A stretch of 64,000 nucleotides of DNA, taken from positions 126,001 to 190,000 of the forward strand of contig CAJNDS010000569.1 of assembly GCA_905221605.1 (NCBI GenBank), in the 5' to 3' direction. Made by a program: the position numbers and the translations under genes. The notes under the pieces were generated by a model. That model was given only the letters and a program-made list of their open reading frames with translations. It did no database searches and was not told the DNA's origin. This document shows, piece after piece, positions 1 through 12,245 of this stretch; position 1 is the first letter of the stretch, and every line of letters begins with the position of its first letter. Source of the DNA: Symbiodinium natans. Lineage: Eukaryota > Sar > Dinophyceae > Suessiales > Symbiodiniaceae.

Positions 1-543
1 CAGCAAGCGAGAGCTATCAGCAGCATCCCGGCATATGTGTCCAGGTGCAAGCATTCTCTGGCGCTTTGCCCAACTCTCAAGTCGAAGTCCAAAGTGCTCG
101 GTGCGATGATGTGGTCCCAGCTGCTTGGATGGAGTTGTGGCTTCGCCCTCAACCCTAAACCCCATATACCTGAAAGTTAGCTTCTCAGTTTTCGTTTGTT
201 TATAATCACGTTTGGATGCTTGGGGGTCTGCACTAGTCTGCACATTTAGCATTACCCTAAATAAACCCTGAAGCCTCCTTACTCAGTTTGTTTCTGTGGA
301 CCCTTTCAGGATTCAGGGTTTGGGGTTGACAGGTGAACGTTCCGGAGGGTGCTGAAGCCAGCTAAGGAGGGCTGGTGCCGGGTGGAGAGAGCAGCACGCG
401 AGCTGTCTCCAGACAGCACCTGGATTCTGATTCAGAGTAGCAGCTGCCTCGACGTAGCGGGTGGAACGACGTCCTTTCTAACAGGCCCAGTCGGAGAAGG
501 CAGCTTTTCGAAGGAAGAAGATCGCCAGAAATTGGCGCCAGTT
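1..543. other. No gene recognised
   Basis: No coding region is recognised upstream of the ankyrin pseudogene. Isolated telomere-like words such as CCTAAACCC occur near 160. Confidence 0.5.
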
Positions 544-1513
544 ATGCGGAATATTGCGTTGCGGAAGATGATGCACTGCTTGAAGACGTCGGACTTCTCC
601 GGCTTCCGGCGCCAGCTCAACTTGCAGAGAGTGCACCCCATCGACAATGATGCCGATGCAGTGTCAGAATTCTTCCACAGCGGCCTCAGGAATGTCCAAA
701 AACCTGACACAGCAGGCTGGCGGCCATTGCATTATGCAGCATTGTCCGGCAAGGCTGAGGTTATCCGATTGCTCTTGCAGCTGCGGGCATCCGTCAACCA
801 ACGGACTTCCAAGCCTGAGCCTGTCTCGGGCATGGCGCGCTAGATCTGGCAGTCACGGCCACCGCGATGCAGCTCTGGCTCTGATCTCCGCTGGCGCCGC
901 AATGGAAGGCGGCGTCCAGCCCAGCACTATGCGGTCGTGATGGACAACGTCGAAGGCCTCCGCGCCCTTCACGCCGCGGGGGGCTCGTCGGGAAGCCCTG
1001 GGCATTCTTGGACACCCCGGATGTGGCGGTAAATATGCATTCGCTGCTCTGCGGGGAGGAGCTGCATGCGAGCACCGAAGAGCTCTCCAGAGCACTTGGC
1101 TTTGCCGCAATGCGAGGTGGCTCAGTGGAGCTGGTCCAGCACTTGATTGCCAGGCAAGCCGATGTGAATTGCCAATACGACATGATGCGTGAACTGAACC
1201 GTGTGGGAAGGCTTGTGATGCGAGCCACAGCTTTGGGACACCGTTTCGGAAAAGTCTCAGCATTTTCGACCCTGGCTTACCATTTCCACGGCAGCACGCC
1301 ATTGATGCATGCCGTGCGGATGGCTCACTACGAGGCCGCGGCGGCTCTAATTGCAAACAGTGCAAGGTTAGAACTCCATTCAGCGCGGCCGATTTTACAA
1401 AAGGCCAATCCATTCCGCACTTTGTGCAGAGGGGTCTGAATGGAGACCCTTCAGAATGTGAACGAGTGGTTGCCCTCGCGCTCCAGAATGGAATGATCGA
1501 GGTTGTTTTCTAA
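544..1513 (+). pseudogene. Frameshifted ankyrin-repeat gene
   Basis: Ankyrin repeats (paired-helix protein-binding modules) are readable, but only by changing frame several times. The first stretch, from an ATG at 544, carries a clear repeat around 708-800 (GWRPLHYAALSGKAEVIRLL). Near 840 the frame stops. ALDLAVTA then appears in a second frame and HRDAALALISAGA in a third, within about 40 bases. HYAVVMDNVEGLRALHAAGG, SVELVQHLIARQADVN and STPLMHAVRMAHYEAAAAL follow in further frames, and the last frame ends with EVVF and TAA at 1511-1513. Repeats still line up in order with no introns between them, so this reads as a decayed intronless copy. Uncorrected assembly errors are the alternative. 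The first frame stays open upstream to about 349, but I see no start or domain there. Confidence 0.75.
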
Positions 1514-1913
1514 AGACAATTGAATCCGATGGTCCTTTTGTTCATTCGAATTTTCAAAACCTCGTCATGAATGAGGGCAGGAAGCCAACACGGCTTCCAT
1601 TAATGTTTCTTTGCGACGGGGGCCCCGGCGCCCAGCCACGACGAAATCCGCTGGCTCAAAATGACGTGAGCTGCCTCACTCAGAGGAGGTCATCATACTT
1701 AAGTTTTATTTCCATGTATGAGAAGAGAAGGAAACTTTGTCTCTCCAACCCTAGAATCAACATAAACGGAAGTCACGGGCGAAATCTTAAATGAGATGAA
1801 TTACGATGGGATAAATGGAATGGGAATCTTCGATTTGGGAAAGGCTTGCAATTTTTGCGCCGAAACTCTGGATGCTTATGGATATCATATCTTGGGATAT
1901 ATGTGACAAGGTA

Positions 1914-2013
1914 NNNNNNNNNNNNNNNNNNNNNNNNNNNNNNNNNNNNNNNNNNNNNNNNNNNNNNNNNNNNNNNNNNNNNNNNNNNNNNNNNNNNNNN
2001 NNNNNNNNNNNNN
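1914..2013. other. Assembly gap of 100 N
   Basis: Exactly 100 unknown bases, the usual placeholder for a scaffold join of unknown size. Features on either side may not be truly adjacent. Confidence 0.99.
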
Positions 2014-2094
2014 TGCTCCCAAAAGCGTCAATGAAGACCAGAGATATCTACAAAAGGTACTTTCGATTGAGGACACAGAGGGAAAGATGTGGCA

Positions 2095-2455
2095 AGGATG
2101 TTTGCCCCCCCCCCCCCCACCGAGAAGAAGAACAAATACATCCAACAACAGCAAGTTCTCCTCCTCCTCGGGGTCGGAGTACTGCGCGCCATCCTAAAGG
2201 AAAATAAAAAAAACAAGAACACAGACACGTGCACACACAGGTGCACCCAAGCAAACACAAGCAGACAGACACGAGAAGACACACACTCACACACACACAT
2301 ACACACACCAAGGCCCTCACGTCGAGCCCATCGTAAATGGGCGATGGCGGTTCCTCAAACAGATTCCAGCAGAACAAAGCAGGAACTGCACCCCCCCCCC
2401 CAGCAAGTTCTCCTCCTCCTCCTCCGGGTCGGAGTACTGCGCGCCATCCTAAAGT

Positions 2456-2486
<31 letters not shown>

Positions 2487-2600
2487 AGACCAAGGCCCTC
2501 ACGTCGAGCCCGTCACAAAAGGGGGATTCCTCCAGCAGATTTGAGCAGAGAGCGACAAGAATCGCAATTCCCAACCCCCCCCCCTCCCCCCCGTCCCCAA
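2095..2600. repeat. Duplicated low-complexity block with C tracts and (CA)n
   Basis: Two diverged direct copies run about 2150-2390 and 2400-2570. Each has a CTCCTC-rich lead, the word GGAGTACTGCGCGCCATCCT, a CA-rich stretch (pure (CA)n at about 2456-2483) and then ACCAAGGCCCTCACGTCGAG. C homopolymers lie at about 2103-2118, 2391-2401 and 2575-2600. Open frames here are by-products of simple repeats. Confidence 0.8.
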
Positions 2601-3936
2601 CCAATTTCAGCCAGGTTTACACCTCAGCCTAGAAAAAAAAAACAAGGGCCCAGGCAGGCGTGCACACCGGTGCCGGATTGTCCTTAAACAGGTCGAAACA
2701 GCAGCAACAAGCATGGAACGCTACGCCACCAACTAAAACAACAATGAGAATTCCAACATAAAACTATTCAACTAAACTAATCGAGACAAGCCACCGGTCC
2801 ATAGGATACCGGATAGGCACCCGGCGCCAGGGGCGCAGGCTCCTCATTCATAACGGAAGTAGCAACGCCAACCAACAAACATATACACCGCAAACTAACA
2901 AAACCCCCACGTTAAACCGAGCAAAGTTGCCAAGGACGGGCCATCAAGGACGACCTCAGATGGATTCCAAACTCGCACTCACCCCAAAACCATGCATTTC
3001 ATGCAGTTCAGACACCTTTTCCTCATCCGACTGCATCGCCACGGCCTCAGTTGCGAGAAAAACATATGGTCCCCCGAATCCGAAGTACCACAACACACCA
3101 AATACAGACCCGAAGAAAGACATACCCTTTATGAAACATCCAAGAGACGTTGGGGAGCAGCAGCAGGACCTGGGAGCAGACTAACCAACTCAGAACCCAT
3201 TTCGCCGCAGCAGGTCGCGAAACCCTCACAAACCGAGACCAATACGATGAAGGCCATGAGCTTCGCCATACCTGTCACCCGGTAACAAAGAACTCACAAA
3301 AACCCAACACAAAAAGAGGCAACAACAAGCCGAGGGCGCCTGAAAGAATGGCAGGGGGAGGCAGCGAGGGCAAGACAGGATCGCAAAGTTGCTCGAGCTA
3401 AAAAAGGTCGCGAAGGACCAGGAAATGAGAAAAGAATGGGAGACTACGCCAGGAAAAGAAAAAATCCTAAAACCCTCATGAAGCCCTAGAACCCAAAACC
3501 TTAAGTCATAAAACCTTCAAACCCGAAACCCTTAGACACTAAACTCTCATCCTTAAAACCCTAAACCCTGTGTTACCGGTGAAGCAAAGACACGTTCCAC
3601 TGCACACATGCACACACACACACACAGTTTGCTTAAAATAGAAAAAAATGATTCTGAACGACCTTGAAAATCGTCACGCCAAACGCGAGTACAAATCGTA
3701 TGTTGAGCCTACAAGCCCGCCCAACGCACGACGAACATGAAACATTCAATTTCACCACAAATTTCAGTTTATTGGGGCACGCCGCAAAACCCAGTCCAAC
3801 CCAGCTGGTGAAACTGCTCTGAACCATGACAATATTTTCAAAGATTCTAGTAGGATGTGCTTAAAGATTCCCTCAGTCCCGTAAGCAATTCCTAGACTTG
3901 GCTCGGTGGTGGGCCCAATACCCTGAAAATCAAGAA
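2601..3936. other. Intergenic; degenerate telomere-like stretch
   Basis: No gene is recognised. About 3468-3572 holds loosely repeated words of the CCCTAAAACC and AACCCTTA type, resembling a decayed CCCTAAA array. Confidence 0.5.
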
Positions 3937-3975
3937 AAGAGAGAGAGAGAGAGAGAGAGAGGGAGGGAGAGAGAG
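3937..3975. repeat. (GA)n microsatellite
   Basis: Nearly pure GA dinucleotide run followed by a GGGA interruption. Confidence 0.95.
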
Positions 3976-4649
3976 TTAGTTCTACTATTCATTGCAAGAT
4001 CTCATGTTAATTAAGGAAAAATTTCCCGGGGCGATGCTGCGTTGGAGCCGGCCCAATTCGACAAAACCATTGCTTGCTCGACCGCACAACCCTACTCCGC
4101 TGAATCCCAAGAGCCTCAATCATAAAGATGTCGATGTCGGCAAATCCATGCCTGAGAATAATTTCGTGCTGTGCCTTTTCGGGCTCAGAGGTCTGCCTGA
4201 AGTGTTGTCCAGGCAGGCACCGTGCGCTCAAGCGAAGTAGCCTCACTGACTTTCTTGCCGCAGTGAGGCTACTTGTCAGAGGCCAGGAGAGGCGGCGTAC
4301 TCTTGCAAAGGCACCAAAAGTGGAATAACTTGCAAGATGATGGCCAAGAGCCATCCTACTGCTCTAAGCTCCGTACCATGAGTGTCGTCGCTGTCTGGCC
4401 TGAGCAAGATGTAAATGAGGCAGAGGGAACACCTTCGCCTAAGTTATGTAAACGAGGGACAATTGCGACGTTTCAGAAACAAACGCCTATGTGCATCCGG
4501 CCATCCTGCTTTCTTCTCCGGTGCGAGTTGCGCGTCGCCCCCAAACTCAACTCCCACACGCGTCCCACTCGTCTGCAGCCCCGATCTGCGCTCGGATCCC
4601 AGAAAGAAAGAATCCAGCTAACTGTTTCTTGGGCAGGCCGAATCACGAA

Positions 4650-5371
4650 TCAGGCCCACTCCTCGGAGGCTTCCGGCGGCCTTGGGCCCAATTCGGGTGG
4701 CCTTTGCTTCCGGCCGATCCGGCGCCGCGCCGCAGAGCGATGTAGCCGCTCGAGTGCGGCCTGCAGCCTCCTCTGGAGCTCCGCCTTCTCCCTCTCAAGA
4801 GTGGCTGAAGTGGGTACCTCCTGGATCACACCATAGATGTGCCAGTCCATGTGGTTCAGTCGTGCGCCTGCAGAGCACAGCAGGTCAAGCCAGTCTGCTA
4901 ACGACTCAGGCTCAACCACAAGCAGCGCCAGGAAGATGGGTGACATCTCGCCCCAGTTCGTGGTTGGGGTGTGTGAACGCAAGAACACCACGTCGCCATC
5001 GCACCGTGTCTCCAGAGCTGCACGTAGCAGGAGCTTTGCCAAGGAGAAGTCTTGTGCAAGCACCGCGACATGGAGTGGCCGGGGGCAGAAGATGCCGCCA
5101 GGAGGTGAGTAGACGTGGTTCGGGAAAACCAGCCCAGCGACCTGTGAGGGAAGGGGCGGCACTGCTTTGCACAAGTACACTTGCATGACACCTGCTCACA
5201 TGCACTGACATGCACACTGACATGCACACTGACATGCACACTCATGCACACTGACATGCTCGCAAATCTTCGGGTACGGCCTGTGGGAAGTGACGACAAC
5301 ATCGTCGGAGGGCTTGGAAGTGTGCTGGATCATCGCCCAGGTGCACGAATGTGTTTTCGAAGAACCAATTC
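4650..5371 (-). CDS. Ankyrin-repeat protein, C-terminal exons
   Basis: The last two visible exons of a minus-strand gene. Exon a (about 5371-5260) begins after an AG and encodes NWFFENTFVHLGDDPAHFQA. It ends at a GCATG donor, a GC-type 5' splice site. Exon b (about 5142-4650) starts after CCTCACAG and reads through PRPLHVAVLAQDFSLAKLLL, an ankyrin helix pair, then a second partial repeat (PIFLALLVVEPESLADWLDL). It finishes with an Arg/Glu-rich predicted coiled coil (LEREKAELQRRLQAALERL) and a TGA at 4650. Ankyrin repeats bind other proteins; no partner is evident. Earlier exons beyond 5.4 kb were not identified. The intron between these exons contains a 12-base minisatellite. Confidence 0.65.
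5190..5258. repeat. 12-base minisatellite (ACATGCACACTG)
   Basis: About five imperfect copies of ACATGCACACTG lie in the ankyrin-gene intron, abutting the GCATG donor. Confidence 0.85.
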
Positions 5372-5945
5372 CTGAGATCTCGAGACAGGACTAGCTACGT
5401 ATTGCAGGTCACTTAAACGCGCCTGGAGGGAGGATATGCTCAGTATCACCCACACATGCGCGCACAAGCACGTTTTCTTTCTCTAGCTGTCTGGCTTCCA
5501 ATGGCCTTGAGCAGTGCCGGAAGATTGCCCCTGTGCAAGTTCGACTGCCATCATGGGTCAAGCCCGAAGCCCAAGAATCACAACGTTACTGGACTCCTGC
5601 TCTCTCCATCCGTGAAGCCATGGGCCCTCAAGTCCTAAATCGTCAGACAAGACCAGCATCCAAGACCACGGGCCCCTCCAGAAAAAGTGCGGTTTTGATT
5701 CGCAGGCGGGTTCTGTGGGCTTTTCAGGCAGTCTCTGGTTGTAGCAGTGCTTCTTGTCAAAGATGCTTCAAATGCTCACATGCTGCAAGCAAGCAAACAA
5801 ACACGATCATCAATAACAACGACGACACGGGGTGCATATCAGCATGGTCATAACACACGACACCACCATCAACCGTGATAACGTTCAACAATTTCATGGA
5901 TGTAGGAAGGCGAACACTCCGCACCTCAAGCTTGGGCTGTTAGGG

Positions 5946-6390
5946 GAGGATGTACGGTTCAGGCATGCGAATTGTGAATCCCGCGAGGAGAGGGCACGCA
6001 GTGTGGTTGAGCCGGGTGTCAGCCGAAGCCGGTGTTCACCTGAGCTCTCGTAGCCCTTCCTGCGCATCGAGAGGAAGGCATCGTCCACAGCATATACCTG
6101 TGCCGAGGGTTTTGGGGGACGTGTCTGGTCAACCCCCCCGCCGTTTCGCAACCTCAACTTTCGAGAAGGTGTCGTCGGTGAAATCCATGGCATGTGAGAA
6201 GTCCTCAGCGCCGGCATCCCACGAGTCAACACGACGCCCAAAATTGACAGCAAGGTAGCCAGCTTAACCAGCAAACAACGGCCAAGCCACATCCTCATCA
6301 TCGAGGTCAGGCCGATCTTGGTCGTCATTGAAGCCAAGTCGAACATCCTCCTCCAACCGGAACCTTAGGTCAATTGAGCTCAGTCGGAGT
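5946..6390 (-). CDS. Possible unrecognised exons
   Basis: Minus-strand stretches look coding but match no family I know. One reads DLRFRLEEDVRLGFNDDQDR (about 6374-6270). A second frame just downstream reads FGRRVDSWDAGAEDFSHAMD, and a third reads VYAVDDAFLSMRRKGYESSG (about 6110-6040). The frame changes fit short introns like those elsewhere in the window, but no borders could be fixed. They could belong to the same gene as the ankyrin exons downstream. Low certainty. Confidence 0.3.
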
Positions 6391-6740
6391 TTTGTTCTCT
6401 TCACACAAAAAAACCACAAAGTCATGGGCCAACTTGTGGGAAGAGGGCCCCGAGACAATTGCAGCAAACAGATCCAAGCGCATGGCAAGAGAACGAGCTG
6501 GAGTTGGGGACACTCGGAGACCGAGACGGGGAGGGCCACAGTGGTCGTGCGCTCGCCGGCAGCGAGCTTTGGGCTGAAGCATTTTAAACACCTTTCCTTC
6601 TGGTTGGAAAAGGGACTCTTTGCCGTATCATTGGCATCTTGCAGAATTACATTGCCAGCTACACAGGCTTGACAAGCCTCTGAACGCCGGGCACCATGAT
6701 ACCGTGAGAACACATGCGCGCACGCGCGCACGTGTGCTCG

Positions 6741-6762
6741 CACACAAACACAAACAAACAAA

Positions 6763-6821
<59 letters not shown>

Positions 6822-6841
6822 GCACACACACACACACACAC
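6741..6841. repeat. (CA)n / (CAAA)n microsatellite
   Basis: A CAAA-type lead runs into about 75 bases of CA with two CG interruptions. The preceding 6714-6740 is alternating CG/CA purine-pyrimidine sequence. Confidence 0.95.
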
Positions 6842-6987
6842 TCGATGACTTACTTGCGGGCTCTTCAGCCTGTATGGATTTCCTTGCTCAAAGGGGCTTG
6901 CGGAATGTTGCAGGCACGTGAGATCACTGGAGCTTGGGGGGAGATGGCCATGTGATGTGCCCCGTCTCCGCCTCACGCACTGTGATA

Positions 6988-7060
6988 TCAATACACACAC
7001 ATATATACATATATATATATATGTATACTTATATTATATGTGCATATGAAATATGTTTAC
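6988..7060. repeat. (AT)n-rich tract
   Basis: Alternating ACAC, ATATATAC and TATATATGT words form a local AT island in GC-rich DNA. Confidence 0.85.
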
Positions 7061-10000
7061 ATGGTCACCCCTTTGTAGAACCACACATCATATAGACATG
7101 GACATGCACATACATAAAAACTCCAAAACCATGAAGTGCATAGAATTGTGGTTGCGACACCCTCCTCCCATGAACTAGGGAGGTAAGACGCACATGGCTC
7201 ATTCTGAGAAATGGGTGCACTTTACAGCAGAAGGTTCCCGAGGGCGCCCCTGGCTTGCAGGGGTTGCAATATGCGGGGAGGGCAAGTTCTCAGGCACCAC
7301 TTCGGCGCTGTACTCAGACTCAGCCCCAAGTATGCCCTAGCCCAAAAAGCCTGGTGCATGGATGCCACATGTGCATGCGTGACCTGTGCATGCAGAACGC
7401 GGCTGTTGTCTCCCAGAATGAAATTAACCGACAATCAAGTTCTGGACTTCGCATATGCAACCAAGCAGCAGCAACGGATAGACAGGTCAGGAGACAAGAT
7501 ACAGCAACAAGCAGCGTTCAGGGCCCCTATCTCAAGATCCCAAGCATTACCTCACCCTGCAAACTCGAGCGGCTGCTGCACCGCTGCGTGCGAGCGCGGG
7601 ACAAAGTGATGGAGAGCAAAGGCCTTGGCCAGCCACTCAGATGTCGCTACATGACGCATCCTCTGGAGAATGCGTTCAAGTATCATGGATTTTCTGGAAA
7701 CCTATTTCGCACGGAAAGGTAGCCTCCTGTACGCCCTGAAGCATGTGGCAGATACTGCAGAACGAGCAGACTATCTGACTCCACAAAGAGCCGTTGAGAT
7801 TTGCAGCTCCCGTCCTGTGCGTGGGCACTGCTAGCCCGGCGGAGGGGCGTCAGCGCGACTGCACCCAGCAAGGCTGCCACCTGAGGAGACACTGAACACA
7901 ACGCACATGCCCATGTGGGAAGGTGCTGCAGAGTCTGCCAAGCCACAGAAGGGATGGTCTCTGTGGGAAGCCTTGCACCATGGCCGAGGGCATTTTTCAA
8001 GAAGTTGCAGAGTCATCACGGAGCAGGGCCCGGCCGTGCAAAGAGCGGGTCGGCGCGTTGCAAGCGCTCGAGCTCTTCAGCCTTGAGACACCTTGGAGAA
8101 CCAAAGGTGCTTGGTGTGGCCCAGGCAATCCGATGACTGAATCCGTGCTGTTTCCGATCAAGTTGCACGCACTCCTCAGCAGGCGCCGGACCTCGGTATT
8201 CCACCTTAGCTTGCAAAACAGCTGTATAGTCCAATGGCAAAAAAGGTATTTGCTTTTTGGAGTCACGATGTGCCCTCTTGGGCTCCGACCTCAGGGAGCG
8301 AAGACAACTTGGCCTCTCCCAGCTGGTCCTCGATCTCCGCCCTCGCGGCCCAAAATGCAGAAGCCAGCGCCTCCTCCCAGGAAAGGATTCTGGACGCTGG
8401 TTGTGTAGACCTTCTGCACTGCTCTTATGCAGATCTGCTGTTGCTCCGTCTTCTGGTGCTCTGAGTGCCGCTCCGTGCCTCCGCCTCCGACGCGGTCCCA
8501 GCCCGGCTCGCTGCCAGCGCAGAGAGGAGGGCCGGCGGCGGTGGGGGCATGGCAGAAGGATGCTTCTGTGAGCTCGGAGGGATGCCCTCTTTAAGCCAGT
8601 GATTCGGGCCCAATGTGATCTCTTCCTAGCTTCCATCGGAGGACGTTTTGGTGTTTTTTGGGAAGATCGAGGTGTGTGTGGCTGTCTACTTGGCCCATGT
8701 CCTTTCCCCTTCGCTCTCGTCTGAATCTGAGGACTGCCCGCCACCAACTCTATGCTTGGCTGGGACCAGGCCGGCAAATCGGATAGCAACACAAGCGTAG
8801 ATGCCTAGAATTGGGAAGAGCATGGTGGAGCAGCGAAATAAGAACTTACTCTGAACAACTACCAGGTATAATAAACCAAGATGAGCTCTGGCCCGGGCGC
8901 AGGGTCCAATTTGTCAACCTGGAGCGTCCCGCACCCAGTTCGATGCAGAAAATGTTCCTTGCATATCTCCTCGTGGGCTGTGCACCTTCCCGAGCCCTCC
9001 CCCATGCCTTTTCGTTGTGTTCGGGGTCTGGGTGGTGGGGATCGCATCGCTGAAGCATCCGTGCAGGGCAACAAGAAACCTCAAAGGAGTGAACGCTCAA
9101 AGCAGACTCAACACAAAACGGCACTCCAAGGCGTTGGATACTGCTGAAGTATGTGACTCTAGGCGCAGGACGTGAGGCCACTGAAGAGGACCTCGAAACC
9201 GACGATCTCTCCTCGCAGAGCTTGGACTTCCACAAGAAAATTCACCAACATCTTCAACATGTCCAGCCGATGCTCATCGACATGTGTACAGCGTCCCAGA
9301 CGACTGCCACGGCATTGTCTTACCAAATTCTAACTCCTCTGTTTGTCACACGGAGACATCTGCAAGCTGAAGTTCAATGTTTTCACCACGAGCATCCTCC
9401 ATAATGGCGGCTGTCGTCGTGGGTGGGCCTCAAACGTTGAGTCCCGTGTTGTGGCCTTGTACATGTCTCATTCCTCGCTGTCCAGCCTCGCGTTCGGCAT
9501 ATGCTGTGGAAAGACGTCAGCACCTTGAATGGGCCGACTCCACGATGGCTCGATGAGTACTGGGCGTTGGATTTTCACACTTGAAGATCGGCTACTAATG
9601 TGGTGCTTTACATGCTGAGACTTATCAAAGGGTGGCCCATTGTTTGAATGCTACTTCTGTGCTTAAACTGATGACAGCCTGTCAGTGGCTCCTCAGCGCT
9701 GCTGGCTTATGCAGTTCCACCTCCCAGATTCGCGGTTGCACAGGGCATTGATGGGCAAGCACGAAACCAACTCGAGACGTCTGCAGCTGCATCCTGACGC
9801 CATGCAGAACCCGCCTTGAAGACGGGCGCCGACCGGAAGAAGCGGCCTGAGCTGTGGGTAAGAAACTCTGCACGAGCGATTTCTGCAAGTTTCGTATGAT
9901 GATTCTTCATGCCTCTGAAGTTTTAAGTGACAATTGATACCCAGTAGCTTACGGTCAAGATGCTAAGTAGCTTTCAGCTACGAACCGCCTGATCTTTGGG

Positions 10001-10959
10001 GAGCCTGATGCTCTGGACGGCCATGGAGACTATGAGACCAAGATGCCGGCAGATGTGTAGCGCCTGGGCTTCGTGTTACTGGTCTTTTGACTATTTGATG
10101 CAGAGCAGCAAATGTTGCTCATTTTCAGTCCAAGCAGTGCAACGATGGTTGCAGGCTGTACAACGTTGTGCATTCGGAGCCGAGGCTGCCAAAAAAGACA
10201 GAATATGGAAAGCGTTGGCCGTCTCGGGTTGCGGATGTTGCGGTGCATGCAGAAGCACGGCTGGCAACAAACGGCTTCTTGGGGTTGGGAGACTGAGATG
10301 CAAGCTAGTGCGGCCACCCTACAGGAGCTATCCATCCAGATCGTCATCTTCCCACATGTCTTTTCCGTCCTTGTCTCTGCGTATATATGTTCGTCTGCAG
10401 GTGTAGAGGTGTTCTTATAAGGAGATATTCTTTACAGGCATGACCTGAAAAGCAACAAGGATGCTTCTGGCGGTGGGGGAGCCCCCTTACCAGCGGGGTT
10501 CTTGGTTGATGGAGTTTGTGCTTCGGAACTACGCAGCTTGGGTTCCATCTCGGCCGCGCTCATCGCTTCGCGGAAGTATCTCAGAACAACTGAGAGCCCG
10601 CAATTAAATTCCAAGTATTTAGGCCTGCAGGGCCTTGAATACATGCCTCCAAGACAGTACTGCTCATGAGTTTGAACCTGCATGACCGAACCTGCAGAGT
10701 ACTGTGAATCCCGTAGCTTCGCGTGCGCAGGGTCATGCAGGATTCAAATCGTGAGCCGCTGGAGAGGGCATGCTTCGCACAGAGGTGAGACGCATGATGC
10801 ACAGGATGTGCTGCTACTCATGCTCTGCAACCTGCGCGGCCCAAGGCAAGTCATTGTTGAGGGCGCGTTGGCGCAGGATATGTATCGGCATGAGTGCAGA
10901 AATTTGTGTGATCAGCCGGATCTCGGGCAAGACTCCTCCCTGCTTCCCTGCAATCTCCC
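7061..10959. other. Gene-poor stretch
   Basis: Overlapping open frames on both strands show no domain, membrane pattern or consistent splice borders. The minus strand near 8380-8280 has one coding-like run (WEEALASAFWAARAEIEDQL) bounded by stops. I cannot assign it to a gene. Confidence 0.4.
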
Positions 10960-11907
10960 CTAACATGCGTCGTCATCGTTGGAGGCAGACGGCGGCACCT
11001 GCTCTGCGGCAGGTGTCGGCCCGACATCTTCCACTTCAGTTTCTGACTCACGTCTGCCCATGCAAGAACGACAAAAGGGGATGTCTGGAAAGACGTAAGG
11101 GTAGGGATGGAAGATTTGACACACAGCTAGGGCCAGGTAGAGGGCGATGAACGTGATGAGCGAAAACGGGAAATGTCCACCTGGCGAGCCCCTCAAATAG
11201 CAGTTTGCATAGCAGGTCGCATGCCCTGCGTAGCCACAATGCGGCTCCGCAATGGCGAGGACTGCATGTCCGGCCGCTGCCAGGATGTAGAACTCAATGC
11301 GGAAGACTGCCGAGGGACCGCACTCACGGCGTTCACCCTTTTTGGGCTTGTCGTATGTCCACACCACAAACCACGTAAAGGCACAGACCAAGCCCTGGGC
11401 TGCAAGACCCCACATGAAGCCTTGGAAGTGCCTCTCCCCTGGGATCACCACCTCGACTAAACTGGCCAGTACCAGCACCAGCCCAAGCAGCCACAGGGCT
11501 TTCTTGAGACCCTTCTCTGGGCACATGGCCTCTACTGCTCCACAGCCGCTTTTGAGGAGGCAAGTCCATGCCAGGATGATCACAACTTTGCTGATCTGGA
11601 TGGCCCAATTCATATCACCCGGTAACAGCTGCGTGGCAAGCCCCGCTGCGCCATACCCCAAAGTAGAGAGGATGTAAAAGTGCACGTGGAGCTCGTCCAT
11701 GTCCCAGATCCTATCGTCAAAGTCACCGTTTTCATCCTGTTCCCAAGAGTAAGGCCTGATTCGCTTTCCACACTTCAGAAGCAGACCCATGAGGAGGGAA
11801 ATCCCGGCGCAGGCATATAGGGATCCCAGGGTAGCTCCATGAGCGGCTGGGTTGTGCTGAGGGTCTGGGATCACAGGCCTTGGAGACACCAAAGCCCTGC
11901 ATTCCAT
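10960..11907 (-). CDS. Seven-helix membrane protein of unknown function
   Basis: An uninterrupted frame of 315 residues starts at an ATG at 11907; the frame is open further upstream without another ATG. I count seven hydrophobic segments at about residues 28-46, 75-94, 102-121, 136-156, 166-184, 204-221 and 253-273. A charged loop after the first contains WEQDENGDFDDRIWDMDEL, and the acidic tail ends SNDDDAC. Cys-rich loops (PHCGYAGHATCYANCYLRG) follow helix 6. The hydrophobic spacing is strong evidence for a polytopic membrane protein. I do not recognise the family: seven helices alone do not make it a receptor, and no transporter signature is seen. It is single-exon, unlike the MATE gene upstream on the same strand. 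Confidence 0.7.
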   Translation of the reverse strand: MECRALVSPRPVIPDPQHNPAAHGATLGSLYACAGISLLMGLLLKCGKRIRPYSWEQDENGDFDDRIWDMDELHVHFYILSTLGYGAAGLATQLLPGDMNWAIQISKVVIILAWTCLLKSGCGAVEAMCPEKGLKKALWLLGLVLVLASLVEVVIPGERHFQGFMWGLAAQGLVCAFTWFVVWTYDKPKKGERRECGPSAVFRIEFYILAAAGHAVLAIAEPHCGYAGHATCYANCYLRGSPGGHFPFSLITFIALYLALAVCQIFHPYPYVFPDIPFCRSCMGRRESETEVEDVGPTPAAEQVPPSASNDDDAC

Positions 11908-12176
11908 GGCTAGCACCAAATCGCGGCAGGAGCGCGAGAATCCTGCGGCCGGTGAAAACCTCAACTCGGAAGTCTCGGAAGGTCAATGCTGCGCGAGGAA
12001 AGCCACCGAAGGTGGAACTGTACCGACCATACCTTGGTACTTTCAACCAGGCAAAAAGCCCTATAGAGGCTCAGGAAAAAGCAGCAAAAGAGCGGCTCCG
12101 CCTCGCTGAGCTTGTGGAAGCCCTGGCCCGGCTTTGGAGCGGCCCAGGGAGAGGAAGCGACCTGCAAGGAATTCAA

Positions 12177-12245
12177 GGGTTTAGGGTTTAGGGTTTAGGG
12201 TTTAGGGTTTAGGGTTTAGGGTTTAGGGTTTAGGGTTTAGGGTTT
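12177..12245 (+). repeat. Interstitial telomere-type array (TTTAGGG)n
   Basis: Almost ten perfect TTTAGGG units lie between the 7-helix gene and the MATE gene. TTTAGGG is the telomere repeat of dinoflagellates and several other lineages. Degenerate CCCTAAA-like words continue at about 12470-12600. Confidence 0.97.

Noticed and set aside
6264-7000. Frames encoding Cys-Val repeats
   Set aside because: Direct translations of the (CA)n microsatellite.
8016-8792. 258-codon minus-strand frame
   Set aside because: Very Arg-rich with no domain; the more coding-like run here (WEEALASAFWAARAEIEDQL) is in another frame bounded by stops.
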